Positions 37,430 to 46,021 of a DNA stretch of 64,000 nucleotides are shown one piece after another. The stretch spans positions 105,682-169,681 of the forward strand of contig NZ_AWRU01000031.1 in assembly GCF_000523515.1 (NCBI RefSeq). The letters run 5' to 3'. Position numbers and translations under genes: made by a program. The stretch comes from Pedobacter sp. V48. Lineage in GTDB: Bacteria; Bacteroidota; Bacteroidia; Sphingobacteriales; Sphingobacteriaceae. The notes below the pieces were generated by a model. The model saw only the letters and a list, made by a program, of their open reading frames with translations, did no database searches and was not told where the DNA came from. The stretch's first letter is position 1; each line of letters begins with the position of its first letter.

Positions 37430-37633
37430 ATGAAAAGAACAATCTTAGCGTTAGCATTAGTTGCAACAACTTTTGGCGCATTTGCACAAACTCCTGCTGC
37501 TCAAAAACCAGCTGCTCAAACGACTGCTGCTGCTCAAAAACCTGTAGCCCACAAAACTAAATCACATAAAAAAGCCGCAGTAAAAAAAACAACTACAGCT
37601 GTTGCTCCAAAAGCAGCTGAAATTAAAAAATAA
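37430..37633 (+). CDS. Small exported Ala/Lys-rich protein (Asr-like composition)
   Basis: 67 aa. A clear Sec signal peptide (MKRTILALALVATTFGAFAQ) precedes a mature peptide of about 47 residues made almost wholly of Ala, Lys, Pro, Thr, Gln and His, with repeated AQKPAAQ-like units and a basic KTKSHKKAAVKK core. Composition and layout recall the E. coli acid-shock protein Asr, but such low-complexity similarity may be convergent. It lies 77 bases after the histidine kinase gene and has its own promoter and terminator. It may be the output gene of that two-component system. Confidence 0.75.
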   Translation: MKRTILALALVATTFGAFAQTPAAQKPAAQTTAAAQKPVAHKTKSHKKAAVKKTTTAVAPKAAEIKK

Positions 37634-37663
37634 GTCAATTAATTAGGTTCAATAGTTTTGTCT

Positions 37664-37694
37664 AGCCGTCTGTTTATTAACAGGCGGCTTTTTT
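37664..37694 (+). terminator. Terminator after the small Ala/Lys-rich gene
   Basis: AGCCGTCTGTT (37664-37674) pairs with AACAGGCGGCT (37679-37689) with one wobble, followed by T6. Confidence 0.88.
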
Positions 37695-37844
37695 ATTTAC
37701 AAGCAATAACCCGGATTCTCTCTTAAATACTACGCATAAGCATTTTACCCTCATCTTTTAACTCTCGGCCCCGCTCTGGTTTTAAGATCATAGAGATAAA
37801 TTCAACCAATATAATTCTTGGCTAAATCACAGAAATTGTTGTTA

Positions 37845-38861
37845 TTATTTTACTACAGTTGAGTCCCTGATATTTAAGACTGTAGGTAAGATTACTTCGT
37901 AAGGTTCATGATCGCCCTTTTGATTATCAAGTCTATTCAATAATATTTTCATAATATTTTCAGCGATTTTTTCAAGGGGCTGAGCTACTGCAGTAATTGG
38001 AGGGGCAGAAAATTCAAGTAACTCAAAATCATCAAAAGATAACAGAGCGATGTCTTTAGGAATTTTTAAGCCCAATTTCTGGATTGCTCTTAGACTTGCC
38101 ATAGTGATGTAGTTAGTAGCGCATATCACTGCATCCAACTTTTTTTCTTCTTTCAAATAATCAGCAACCTCTTGAATTAATTCGTTCGAAGGAGCATAAT
38201 TTAGTTTTTTAACGTATGAGTTTAACCCTTCCGCTTTAACTGCATCTTCATAACCACTCAAACGGTCAAGCATTTGCTGCTCAATTGTATCTATAGTAAT
38301 AAATCCAATGTTCTTATATCCCTTATCCTTTAAATGCTGAACAGCACTGTATGTACCCTGATGATTATTAATAATTACATAATCAGTTTTTATATCAGGA
38401 AAATACCTGTCAAACAACACAACTGGTTTCCTGCTCTTCGTCAACAATTTTACCTCATCTTCCAAACCATGAGGAAGAGCTATAATATAACCATCAACAT
38501 GTCGGTCCTGGAAAATCTGTAATAATTCCTGTGCTTTTGTTTTATTATTTTTTGTACTACTATAGATAATTTTATACCCCTTTTGCGAAGCTTTTTCATC
38601 TATAAGCCGTGCAATGCTGGAAAAAAAGGGTTCAGAAATATCATCAACTAAAAACCCTATAATATTGGTTTTTCCAGTACGAAAACTTTTTGCCAGAGCA
38701 TCCGGTTTATAACCTAGCTCTTCAACAAGTTCTAAAACTTTCTTAGTCAAGGGCTCACTAATTCTTTTCTCTTTAGCTTTACCATTTACTACGAAAGAAA
38801 CCGTACTGATTGAGATACCCAACAATTTGGCGATATCCTTAATTGAAACTTTTTTTTCCAT
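37845..38861 (-). CDS. LacI/GalR-family transcriptional regulator
   Basis: 338 aa. The N-terminal helix-turn-helix (VSIKDIAKLLGISISTVSFVVNG) and hinge helix are followed by a periplasmic-binding-protein-like effector domain (NIIGFLVDDISEPFFSSIARLIDEKA, DGYIIALP, VVLFDRYF). Such proteins usually respond to sugars or nucleosides. No sugar-utilisation gene is adjacent, and the divergent neighbour is a siderophore receptor. Its target is therefore probably elsewhere. A dyad AGGAATTATTTCCT at 38901-38914 lies upstream and could be an autoregulatory site. Confidence 0.92.
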   Translation of the reverse strand: MEKKVSIKDIAKLLGISISTVSFVVNGKAKEKRISEPLTKKVLELVEELGYKPDALAKSFRTGKTNIIGFLVDDISEPFFSSIARLIDEKASQKGYKIIYSSTKNNKTKAQELLQIFQDRHVDGYIIALPHGLEDEVKLLTKSRKPVVLFDRYFPDIKTDYVIINNHQGTYSAVQHLKDKGYKNIGFITIDTIEQQMLDRLSGYEDAVKAEGLNSYVKKLNYAPSNELIQEVADYLKEEKKLDAVICATNYITMASLRAIQKLGLKIPKDIALLSFDDFELLEFSAPPITAVAQPLEKIAENIMKILLNRLDNQKGDHEPYEVILPTVLNIRDSTVVK

Positions 38862-39031
38862 TAACTTAATTTCCCTATTAATGATGCAATATAGTAAATC
38901 AGGAATTATTTCCTATTTTTTCCATATAAGCACCTTATCATAAAAAACAACAAGAGTCTTCCAAAACACTCCTGTTTTTCTCTTAATTCAATATTTTAAA
39001 GACATTTTTCAAAACCAAAAAGCCAACCAGA

Positions 39032-39046
39032 TTAGACTAATTCTAA
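39032..39046. promoter_or_regulatory. Metalloregulator-type operator, upstream copy
   Basis: TTAGACTAATTCTAA contains the dyad TTAGA-N5-TCTAA and ends 6 bases before the -33 element of the receptor promoter. It resembles Fur/DtxR-type iron boxes in general form. Confidence 0.45.
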
Positions 39047-39052
39047 ATAAAT

Positions 39053-39083
39053 TTTGATTATAGGATATTAGACACTTACTTTG
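39053..39083 (+). promoter_or_regulatory. Promoter of the siderophore receptor gene
   Basis: TTTG (39053-39056), exactly 19 bases, then TTACTTTG (39076-39083), one base from TAnnTTTG. The start site is expected near 39090, inside the second operator-like copy. Confidence 0.65.
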
Positions 39084-39090
39084 CAGCAAA

Positions 39091-39105
39091 TTAGAATTAA
39101 TCCAA
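39091..39105. promoter_or_regulatory. Metalloregulator-type operator, downstream copy
   Basis: TTAGAATTAATCCAA matches the upstream copy at 11 of 15 positions and lies over the predicted transcription start. Binding here would block transcription. Confidence 0.4.
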
Positions 39106-39125
39106 ATAAACAAACAAAAGAATAA

Positions 39126-41525
39126 ATGAATAATTTTAGACTAGTTAATTTACTTATAACGCTGTTATTCCTCTCAGTTAGCGCTATGGCCCAACAACCT
39201 GGCAGCATCACTGGAAAGATCACTACATCAGATGGACATAATGCTGCATTTGTATCAGTTAAGTTAATTGGGACACCATTTGGGGCAACTACAAATGAAA
39301 AGGGTGACTATGAAATCAACAAAGTGAATCCTGGAAAATATACAATAAGGGTTTCAGCAATTGGCTTAAGTCCTCAGGAAAAAACAGCAGAGGTTACAGA
39401 ATCTGCAAGTACTAAAGTTGATTTTGTGTTGAGAGAAAACCTTAGCACACTGGAAGAGGTAAACATATCAACAAATGCAAAAAGATACAAAGTAGATCAA
39501 CCCTCTTCCTCTTTAAGATTAAACCAACCCCTGTTAGAAATTCCACAAAACATTCAAATTGTAACCTCTTCTGCATTGGCCGATCAGCAAATAATCAGTA
39601 TGAGCGACGGGCTAATTCGTAATGTAAGCGGTGCTGTTAGACTTGAACATTGGGGAGACTTGTATACAAATATTACCATGCGTGGCTCACAAATACAGGC
39701 TTTACGCAATGGCTTCAACGTAGTGAGTTCTTATTGGGGACCCTTAACGGAAGACATGAGTTTTGTTGATCACATTGAATTTGTAAAAGGTCCCGCCGGC
39801 TTTATGGTTTCTAATGGAGATCCAAGTGGCCTTTACAATGTTGTAACTAAAAAACCTACAGGACAGGAAAAAGGTCAATTGTCTTTGACAACCGGCAGCT
39901 TTGGCTTATACCGTGCGGAAGTTGATCTTGACGGAAAACTAAATAAAAGTGGAAAGCTGCTTTACCGCCTGAATCTGGCTGGTCAGAATAAAAAATCGTT
40001 CAGAGATTATGAATCAAATAATCGCTACAGCATAGCTCCCGTTGTTTCTTACCAAATAGATGATAAAACGAAACTCACCGCCGAATATGCTCTTCAGCAT
40101 GCAGCAATGACAAACGTTGGTTCCTTTTACGTATTTGCCACTGATGGATACGCTAAACTTCCAAGGAATTTTACACAAGTAGCACCTGGATTACCCCTAA
40201 CAAAAATAAATGATCATAGTTTATTCTTAAATTTAACTCATGAGATCAACGATAATTGGAAAATAACAGCTGCTGCTTCATATTTTAACTATCAGCAAAA
40301 TGGGTCTTCAATGTGGCCGACAAAGGTTAACGATAATGGCACGCTGATTAGAAATGTTGGTATCTGGGATGCAAAAAGTGAAATGACAATGGCACAAGGC
40401 TTCATTAATGGTACTGTGGTAACCGGAGCAGTTAGACATCGCATACTTGCAGGTTTCGACTTAGGTAACAAAAATTATTTTGCAGACTGGGGTCAAAGCC
40501 ATGACCTGGACACAGAGGCTTCGCCTTTTGACAACAGCAATCCGAATTATGGCGTACCTTCAAATGGCTTTCCTCAATTTGACCGTTCACTCAATCTGGA
40601 AGCAAGGGCTACCATTGCTGGTGGTGTAATTTCACAAGAATACAGCAGTTTATATGCGCAGGATGAGTTGGGCTTCATAGACAACAAATTGAGATTGACA
40701 TTGGCAGGCCGCTATACCTATGTAAAACAATTTTATTTCGGTTCTACATCCGGCAAGAAATTCACCCCTCGGGCGGGATTGAGTTATACTATTGATAGTC
40801 AAACATCTGTATATGGACTATACGATCAGTCTTTTGTTCCGCAAACCGCAGGAAGATTATTAAATGGCGGAGCAGTAAAACCGATTACAGGTAACAACGT
40901 TGAATTTGGAATTAAAAAGGACTGGGGGAAGAATGGCTCATGGAATACTACACTTGCAGTATATAGGATACTTAAGAACAATGAAGCACAAGCAGAACCA
41001 AATCCTCAAAACATCAACAATCCAAAATATTTCTTATTGGGACAGAAAAGAGCCCAGGGTATTGAATTTGATATACGAGGTGAAATCATTTCCGGGTTAA
41101 CGTTAACAGCTAATTATGCGCTTACTGATTCCCGTGTAAACAAGGTAGGCAGTGATGTCCCTTCCGATCTAGCAATCGCCAAAGGTGATATTGTACCTGG
41201 TTACGCGAAACATACCACAAATGCCTGGTTAAGTTATAAATTACAAAATGGAGTACTAAAAGGGACAGGTATATCAGCAGGTTTCACTCACCTAGCCAAT
41301 CGCGAGACAGATTCATGGAGCGAATCTGATGTCCGTTTACCTAATTATTTTAAAGTTGATGGAGGTCTATTTTGGGAAAATAGTAAACTTAGACTAAATG
41401 CTAATGTATTTAATATATTTGATAAGTATCTGTATACAGGCTCCTATTACAGTTGGTTAAAATCATTCTATTGGCAGGCGGAAGCTCCTAGAAATTATAG
41501 ACTTAGTTTATCTTATAAATTTTAG
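39126..41525 (+). CDS. TonB-dependent siderophore receptor (FhuA/FoxA-like)
   Basis: Outer-membrane importer for ferric siderophores, energised by TonB. 799 aa. Signal peptide to about residue 22, then a carboxypeptidase-D-like regulatory domain (about 27-112), a TonB-box-like LEEVNIST, a plug (LLEIPQNIQIVTSSALADQQ, MRGSQ, VDHIEFVKGPAGFM) and a 22-strand barrel ending YRLSLSYKF. The siderophore-receptor subtype is indicated by the plug motifs and the PepSY protein next door. Operator-like repeats upstream suggest iron control. Confidence 0.93.
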   Translation: MNNFRLVNLLITLLFLSVSAMAQQPGSITGKITTSDGHNAAFVSVKLIGTPFGATTNEKGDYEINKVNPGKYTIRVSAIGLSPQEKTAEVTESASTKVDFVLRENLSTLEEVNISTNAKRYKVDQPSSSLRLNQPLLEIPQNIQIVTSSALADQQIISMSDGLIRNVSGAVRLEHWGDLYTNITMRGSQIQALRNGFNVVSSYWGPLTEDMSFVDHIEFVKGPAGFMVSNGDPSGLYNVVTKKPTGQEKGQLSLTTGSFGLYRAEVDLDGKLNKSGKLLYRLNLAGQNKKSFRDYESNNRYSIAPVVSYQIDDKTKLTAEYALQHAAMTNVGSFYVFATDGYAKLPRNFTQVAPGLPLTKINDHSLFLNLTHEINDNWKITAAASYFNYQQNGSSMWPTKVNDNGTLIRNVGIWDAKSEMTMAQGFINGTVVTGAVRHRILAGFDLGNKNYFADWGQSHDLDTEASPFDNSNPNYGVPSNGFPQFDRSLNLEARATIAGGVISQEYSSLYAQDELGFIDNKLRLTLAGRYTYVKQFYFGSTSGKKFTPRAGLSYTIDSQTSVYGLYDQSFVPQTAGRLLNGGAVKPITGNNVEFGIKKDWGKNGSWNTTLAVYRILKNNEAQAEPNPQNINNPKYFLLGQKRAQGIEFDIRGEIISGLTLTANYALTDSRVNKVGSDVPSDLAIAKGDIVPGYAKHTTNAWLSYKLQNGVLKGTGISAGFTHLANRETDSWSESDVRLPNYFKVDGGLFWENSKLRLNANVFNIFDKYLYTGSYYSWLKSFYWQAEAPRNYRLSLSYKF

Positions 41526-41533
41526 AACAGCCA

Positions 41534-42691
41534 GTGAACAAAAATAAAAACAGATTCAAGTACTGGATCGGACGAATACACTTATGGCTCGGATTAACAT
41601 CCGGGCTTTTTGTCTGTTTTTTAGGTATCACCGGCTGTATACTTGCATTTCAACGAGAGATAGAAGATACTGTACAATCGTACAGATATGCGGAGATTAG
41701 AAATCAACCGCTGCTACCACCTTCTGAAATAAAAAAAATTGCAGATCATGCCCTCCCCGGTAAAGAAGCCCATAGTATAGGATACCAAAACGGAAGGGCT
41801 TCAATAGTATCTTATTTTAAAGAGGGTGAAGACTATTATTGGACTGTATATGTAAATCCATATTCAGGTGAAGTATTGAAAGTGAAAGACATGGCCTGGG
41901 ACTTTTTCAGGATTATGATCATGGGTCACTATTATCTCTGGCTTCCTCCAAATATTGGCCAGCCTATGCTCGCTACCGCTACCCTGTTGTTTACTTTCCT
42001 ATTATTTTCAGGATTGATACTTTGGTGGCCTAAAAATAAAGCTGCGAGCAAAAAACGTTTTACTATAAAATGGAATGCAAAATGGCGAAGGGTAAATTAT
42101 GACCTGCACAATGTATTTGGTTTTTATATGACCTGGGTGCTGATTTTTCTGGCATTTTCCGGGTTGGTAATGGGTTTTCAATGGTTTGCTAAATCTGTCT
42201 ACTGGGTATCTTCGGCAGGTAAGCAGATGGTTCCTTTTGAAGAAAGTATCTCAAAAAGCGCTCTTGATGCTAAATTAGTTGCATCAACTGTGGGTAAAGC
42301 ACCGGCGGAGGATATTCTTTGGGCAAAGGCAAGAGCCGATAGACCCGGTTTCGAGGGCAGTATGGATGTGCATCCACCTCATGCTAAAAACTCAGCAGTA
42401 GAAATATCGATTAATCCCGATCCCGACACTTATTGGAAGTCAGACTATCTGTTTTACGACCGTTACACGCTGCAAGAAATAGAAGTAAACCATATGTATG
42501 GCAAACTAGCAAATGCGACAGCAGCAGATAAATTAGCCCGTATGAACTACGACATTCATGTGGGAGCTGTGCTAGGTCTTCCAGGGAAAATAATGGCCTT
42601 TGCGGCCAGTTTGATTGCTGCCAGCCTACCCATCACCGGTTTCCTGATTTGGCGCGGACGTAAAAAGAAAAGCAAGCAATCCCTCAATTGA
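41534..42691 (+). CDS. PepSY-associated membrane protein, probable siderophore-iron reductase
   Basis: 385 aa, GTG start 8 bases after the receptor stop, and no closer ATG fits the conserved N-terminus. About four transmembrane helices enclose periplasmic PepSY regions (NPYSGEVLKV). Membrane histidines occur in IGRIHLWLGLTSG, MGHYYLWLP and VNYDLHNVFGFYMTW, likely haem ligands. This family is often encoded next to siderophore receptors, and members such as FoxB reduce iron from the imported complex. That role is inferred here. Confidence 0.87.
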   Translation: MNKNKNRFKYWIGRIHLWLGLTSGLFVCFLGITGCILAFQREIEDTVQSYRYAEIRNQPLLPPSEIKKIADHALPGKEAHSIGYQNGRASIVSYFKEGEDYYWTVYVNPYSGEVLKVKDMAWDFFRIMIMGHYYLWLPPNIGQPMLATATLLFTFLLFSGLILWWPKNKAASKKRFTIKWNAKWRRVNYDLHNVFGFYMTWVLIFLAFSGLVMGFQWFAKSVYWVSSAGKQMVPFEESISKSALDAKLVASTVGKAPAEDILWAKARADRPGFEGSMDVHPPHAKNSAVEISINPDPDTYWKSDYLFYDRYTLQEIEVNHMYGKLANATAADKLARMNYDIHVGAVLGLPGKIMAFAASLIAASLPITGFLIWRGRKKKSKQSLN

Positions 42692-42768
42692 TTCACACAT
42701 CATGTATACTCCTTCACAAAAAAGTGCCCATTTGTGGTTTTGGGAAGGAAGTGTGAGCATTGTGTGAA
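42692..42768. repeat. TTCACA/TGTGAA repeat cluster upstream of the AraC-type gene
   Basis: TTCACACA (42692-42699) and its inverse TGTGTGAA (42761-42768) bracket two further partial copies, TTCACA (42713-42718) and TGTGAG (42752-42757). Possible operator sites, or a weak hairpin ending the receptor transcript. Confidence 0.35.
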
Positions 42769-42823
42769 GAAATCATTACCTTGAACATTTTTTTCCTAAT
42801 TTGCATTTCCAAATACAAAACCT

Positions 42824-43798
42824 ATGATACAAGTTGCACTATTATTAACTAAAAAATATCGTCTCCTTAGTATTGCTGCGATCTTAGATGTATTTGACAC
42901 TGTAAACAGCTATTATAAATCCAATGGTAAGGATGCTATTTTTAATCTGAATCTATTTTACATTGGAGATTATACCAATGAAGTAGCCACTTTTGAAAAA
43001 TATATTCCCAAGCTTTTAACTTCTTCCGACAAACAAGATATTGTGTTAATACCTGCATTTGATACCGGAGAAATAGGCTTGTCCTTAAATGAGAATGTTG
43101 AGTTTTTACCCTGGCTACAGCAACAATATAAAAAAGGTGCAGAGGTTGCTAGTTTCTGCACTGGAGCATTCTTACTGGCCGCAAGCGGTTTGTTAAATGG
43201 TAAACAAGCAACTACGCACATCAATGCCAGCTCAGCTTTTGCTTCTTATTTTCCGGATGTAACTTTTAAGCCTGATGCCGTAGTTACTCATGATACAAGA
43301 ATATATACAAGTGGTGGGGCAACAAGTAGCTTCCATTTATTGCTTAGATTAATTCATAACTATTGCAATCGGGATGTAGCAGTACGCGTAGCCAAAATAT
43401 TCTCAATTGATATGAACCGCGAGCAACAAAGTCATTTTGGGTCCTTTACCCCTATTCGCGACCATGGAGATGAACTGGTCTCCAAAATCCAGCATTGCAT
43501 GGAAAACACCTACAGTGAGCCTATAACAATTGAAGATATATTAAAACAAATCCCCTCTAGCCGGCGCAATATTATCAGGCGGTTTAAACAGGCTACAGGG
43601 AACACACTAATTGAATATCTTCAAAAAACCAGGATAGAAGCCGCAAAAAAACTACTTGAACAAACAAATCAAAGCATTTTGGAGGTTATGCTAAATTCAG
43701 GATATAATGATCTTAAAACCTTTAGACAGCTATTCAAAAAGAATTCTGGAATGCCTCCTAAAGATTATCGCGATAAATTTAAAGTGCGGGTTGCATAG
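42824..43798 (+). CDS. GlxA-family AraC regulator with DJ-1/PfpI domain
   Basis: 324 aa. An N-terminal DJ-1/PfpI-like domain (about 1-190) has the nucleophile-elbow cysteine in ASFCTGAFLLA. A C-terminal AraC/XylS domain has two helix-turn-helix units (ITIEDILKQIPSSRRNIIRRFKQATG and ILEVMLNSGYNDLKTFRQLFKKNSGMPPKDYR). The effector is unknown. It lies 132 bases after the PepSY gene on the same strand, in a region of TTCACA repeats. Confidence 0.92.
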   Translation: MIQVALLLTKKYRLLSIAAILDVFDTVNSYYKSNGKDAIFNLNLFYIGDYTNEVATFEKYIPKLLTSSDKQDIVLIPAFDTGEIGLSLNENVEFLPWLQQQYKKGAEVASFCTGAFLLAASGLLNGKQATTHINASSAFASYFPDVTFKPDAVVTHDTRIYTSGGATSSFHLLLRLIHNYCNRDVAVRVAKIFSIDMNREQQSHFGSFTPIRDHGDELVSKIQHCMENTYSEPITIEDILKQIPSSRRNIIRRFKQATGNTLIEYLQKTRIEAAKKLLEQTNQSILEVMLNSGYNDLKTFRQLFKKNSGMPPKDYRDKFKVRVA

Positions 43799-43907
43799 CC
43801 CAGGTACCCCAACCTTTTTAGAATAACTATAATATATATGCTTATTTAAATGTTGTGGCAATCTCTACACAATCTGTTCTAAATCAACAACATTTATCAA
43901 AAAAGTC

Positions 43908-43938
43908 TTTTCTTTAAAAATATTAATTATTATCTTTG
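43908..43938 (+). promoter_or_regulatory. Promoter of rpsA
   Basis: TTTT (43908-43911), 19 bases, then TATCTTTG (43931-43938), a full -7 match. A leader of about 27 bases has AAAAGGAG before the ATG. The upstream in-frame alternative start at 43936 lies in the -7 element and is rejected. Confidence 0.65.
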
Positions 43939-43971
43939 CCGTCCCTAACGGGAAAAGGAGATTTAATTTTA

Positions 43972-45906
43972 ATGGCTAAAAAACAAGTAGCAGAAAAAGA
44001 ACTAGAGGCTAAAACAGCTGAACTACAAGGCGCAGATGCTCGTCTTGCAGAAAAAGAAACCATTGAATCAGAAGCTGATTCAGTGTCGATCGAACAGATC
44101 AAATCATCGTTAGCAACACCTGATCAAGATTTTGACTGGGATGCTGATGATAAAGTTTTCGGAAAATACTCTGATGAAGACCGTAAGAAGTTTGAAGACA
44201 TGTATACCGATACTTTCAATCAAATCACTCAAGGTGAAATCATTAGCGGTACTGTTGTTTCTATAAACAACAAAGACGTGGTATTGAACGTTGGATTTAA
44301 ATCAGACGGTTTAGTATCTACTTCTGAATTCCGTGATACACCTGATTTGAAAGTTGGCGATAAAGTTGACGTTTTCGTGGAAGCTCCAGAAGATGCTAAC
44401 GGCCAATTGATTTTATCTCGTAAAAGAGCTAAAACTCAGAGATCATGGGAAACTATCAATGAAGCCCTTGACAATGACAGAATCATCAACGGATTTGTTA
44501 AAAGCCGTACTAAAGGTGGTCTTATCGTTGACATTATGGGTGTTGAGGCTTTCTTACCAGGTTCTCAAATTGACATCAAACCTATCCGCGATTACGATGT
44601 ATACGTGGGTAAAACAATGGAATTCAAAGTTGTTAAGATCAACCACGAGTTTAAAAACGTAGTTGTATCTCATAAAATCTTAATTGAAGACGACTTAGAA
44701 AGCCAAAAAGTTGAGATCGTATCTAAACTTGAAAAAGGTCAGGTACTTGAAGGAACTGTTAAAAACATCACTGACTTCGGTGTATTCATCGATTTAGGTG
44801 GCGTTGATGGTTTACTTCACATCACTGATATTTCTTGGGGCCGCATAGAGCATCCAAAAGAAGTATTGAGCTTAGATGAAAAAATCAACGTTGTAGTTCT
44901 TGACTTTGATGACGAGAAAAAACGTATCGCATTAGGATTAAAACAATTAACTCCTCACCCTTGGGAATCTTTAGATGCTAACTTAGCTGTTGGTTCTAAA
45001 GTTAAAGGTAAAATTGTTACTGTTGCTGATTACGGTGCTTTCCTTGAAATCATTCCTGGTGTTGAAGGTTTAATTCACGTATCAGAAATGTCTTGGTCTC
45101 AAAACTTACGCAGCCCTCAGGAATTCCTGAAAGTTAGCGACGAAATCGAAGCTGAAGTTTTAACTTTAGACAGAGACGAGCGTAAAATGAGCTTAGGCAT
45201 TAAACAATTAACTCAAGATCCTTGGCAAAATGTTGCTGAAAGATATCCTATCGGAAGCAAACACACCGCTGTAGTTAAAAACATGACTAACTTCGGTGTA
45301 TTTGTTGAAATCGAAGAAGGTATTGACGGTTTAATCCACATATCTGATCTTTCTTGGTCTAAAAAAGTTAACCACCCTAACGAATTCACTAAAGTTGGTG
45401 ATACATTAGACGTAGTTGTTCTTGAATTAGACGTTGAAAGCCGCAAACTAAGCTTAGGTCACAAACAACTTGAAGAAAACCCTTGGGATACTTTTGAAAC
45501 TATCTTTACTGTAGATTCAATCCACCAGGGAACTGTTGTTAAAGTAACTGATAAAGGTGCTGTTATTGCTTTACCTTATGGTGTTGAAGGTTTCGTACCT
45601 ACTAAGCATATGGCTAAAGAAGATGGTACTACAATCAAAGCTGAAGAAACTAATGATTTCAAAATCATTGAGTTTAACAAAGATGCTAAACGTATCGTTG
45701 TTTCTCACGCCCGTATCTGGGAAGAGGCTAAAGCTGAAGCTGTTGCTGAAGAAAGAGCTACTAAGAAAAAAGAAGCTAAAGCATCTAGCAATGCAGTGAA
45801 AAAAGTTAAAGATTCAGTTGAAAAATCTACATTGGGTGATTTAGGCGTGCTTGCACAACTGAAACAACAAATGGAAGGTGAAGAGAACAAAGCTAAAAAA
45901 AGCTAG
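43972..45906 (+). CDS. rpsA: 30S ribosomal protein S1
   Basis: Binds mRNA on the small subunit and helps initiation. 644 aa from MAKKQVAEKE. After an acidic N-terminal extension of about 75 residues come six S1 (OB-fold) repeats, for example GTVVSINNKDVVLNVGFKSDG, GTVKNITDFGVFIDLGG and AVVKNMTNFGVFVEIEEGIDG. A Lys/Glu-rich C-terminal tail follows. Codon choice looks biased, as expected of a highly expressed gene. Bacteroidetes rely little on Shine-Dalgarno pairing, so S1 is probably important here; that is background knowledge. Confidence 0.96.
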   Translation: MAKKQVAEKELEAKTAELQGADARLAEKETIESEADSVSIEQIKSSLATPDQDFDWDADDKVFGKYSDEDRKKFEDMYTDTFNQITQGEIISGTVVSINNKDVVLNVGFKSDGLVSTSEFRDTPDLKVGDKVDVFVEAPEDANGQLILSRKRAKTQRSWETINEALDNDRIINGFVKSRTKGGLIVDIMGVEAFLPGSQIDIKPIRDYDVYVGKTMEFKVVKINHEFKNVVVSHKILIEDDLESQKVEIVSKLEKGQVLEGTVKNITDFGVFIDLGGVDGLLHITDISWGRIEHPKEVLSLDEKINVVVLDFDDEKKRIALGLKQLTPHPWESLDANLAVGSKVKGKIVTVADYGAFLEIIPGVEGLIHVSEMSWSQNLRSPQEFLKVSDEIEAEVLTLDRDERKMSLGIKQLTQDPWQNVAERYPIGSKHTAVVKNMTNFGVFVEIEEGIDGLIHISDLSWSKKVNHPNEFTKVGDTLDVVVLELDVESRKLSLGHKQLEENPWDTFETIFTVDSIHQGTVVKVTDKGAVIALPYGVEGFVPTKHMAKEDGTTIKAEETNDFKIIEFNKDAKRIVVSHARIWEEAKAEAVAEERATKKKEAKASSNAVKKVKDSVEKSTLGDLGVLAQLKQQMEGEENKAKKS

Positions 45907-45930
45907 TTCCATTTAACTTATATATGATAT

Positions 45931-45962
45931 AAAGGCCCTCAAAATTTGAGGGCCTTTTTTTT
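45931..45962 (+). terminator. Terminator after rpsA
   Basis: AAAGGCCCTC (45931-45940) pairs with GAGGGCCTTT (45948-45957), and a T8 run ends at 45962. Confidence 0.93.
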
Positions 45963-46021
45963 GCTCTAAAATTTGGACTCATATTTATTACTTTTGAGCA
46001 ACATACATTATACCTCCTACT

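Noticed and set aside
37845-38861. LacI regulator as controller of the divergent siderophore receptor
   Set aside because: The receptor promoter carries metalloregulator-like operators instead, and LacI proteins typically sense sugars. Adjacency alone is weak evidence.
38901-38914. AGGAATTATTTCCT as a LacI operator
   Set aside because: Lacks the central CG usual for LacI-family operators. Mentioned only as a possibility in the gene entry.
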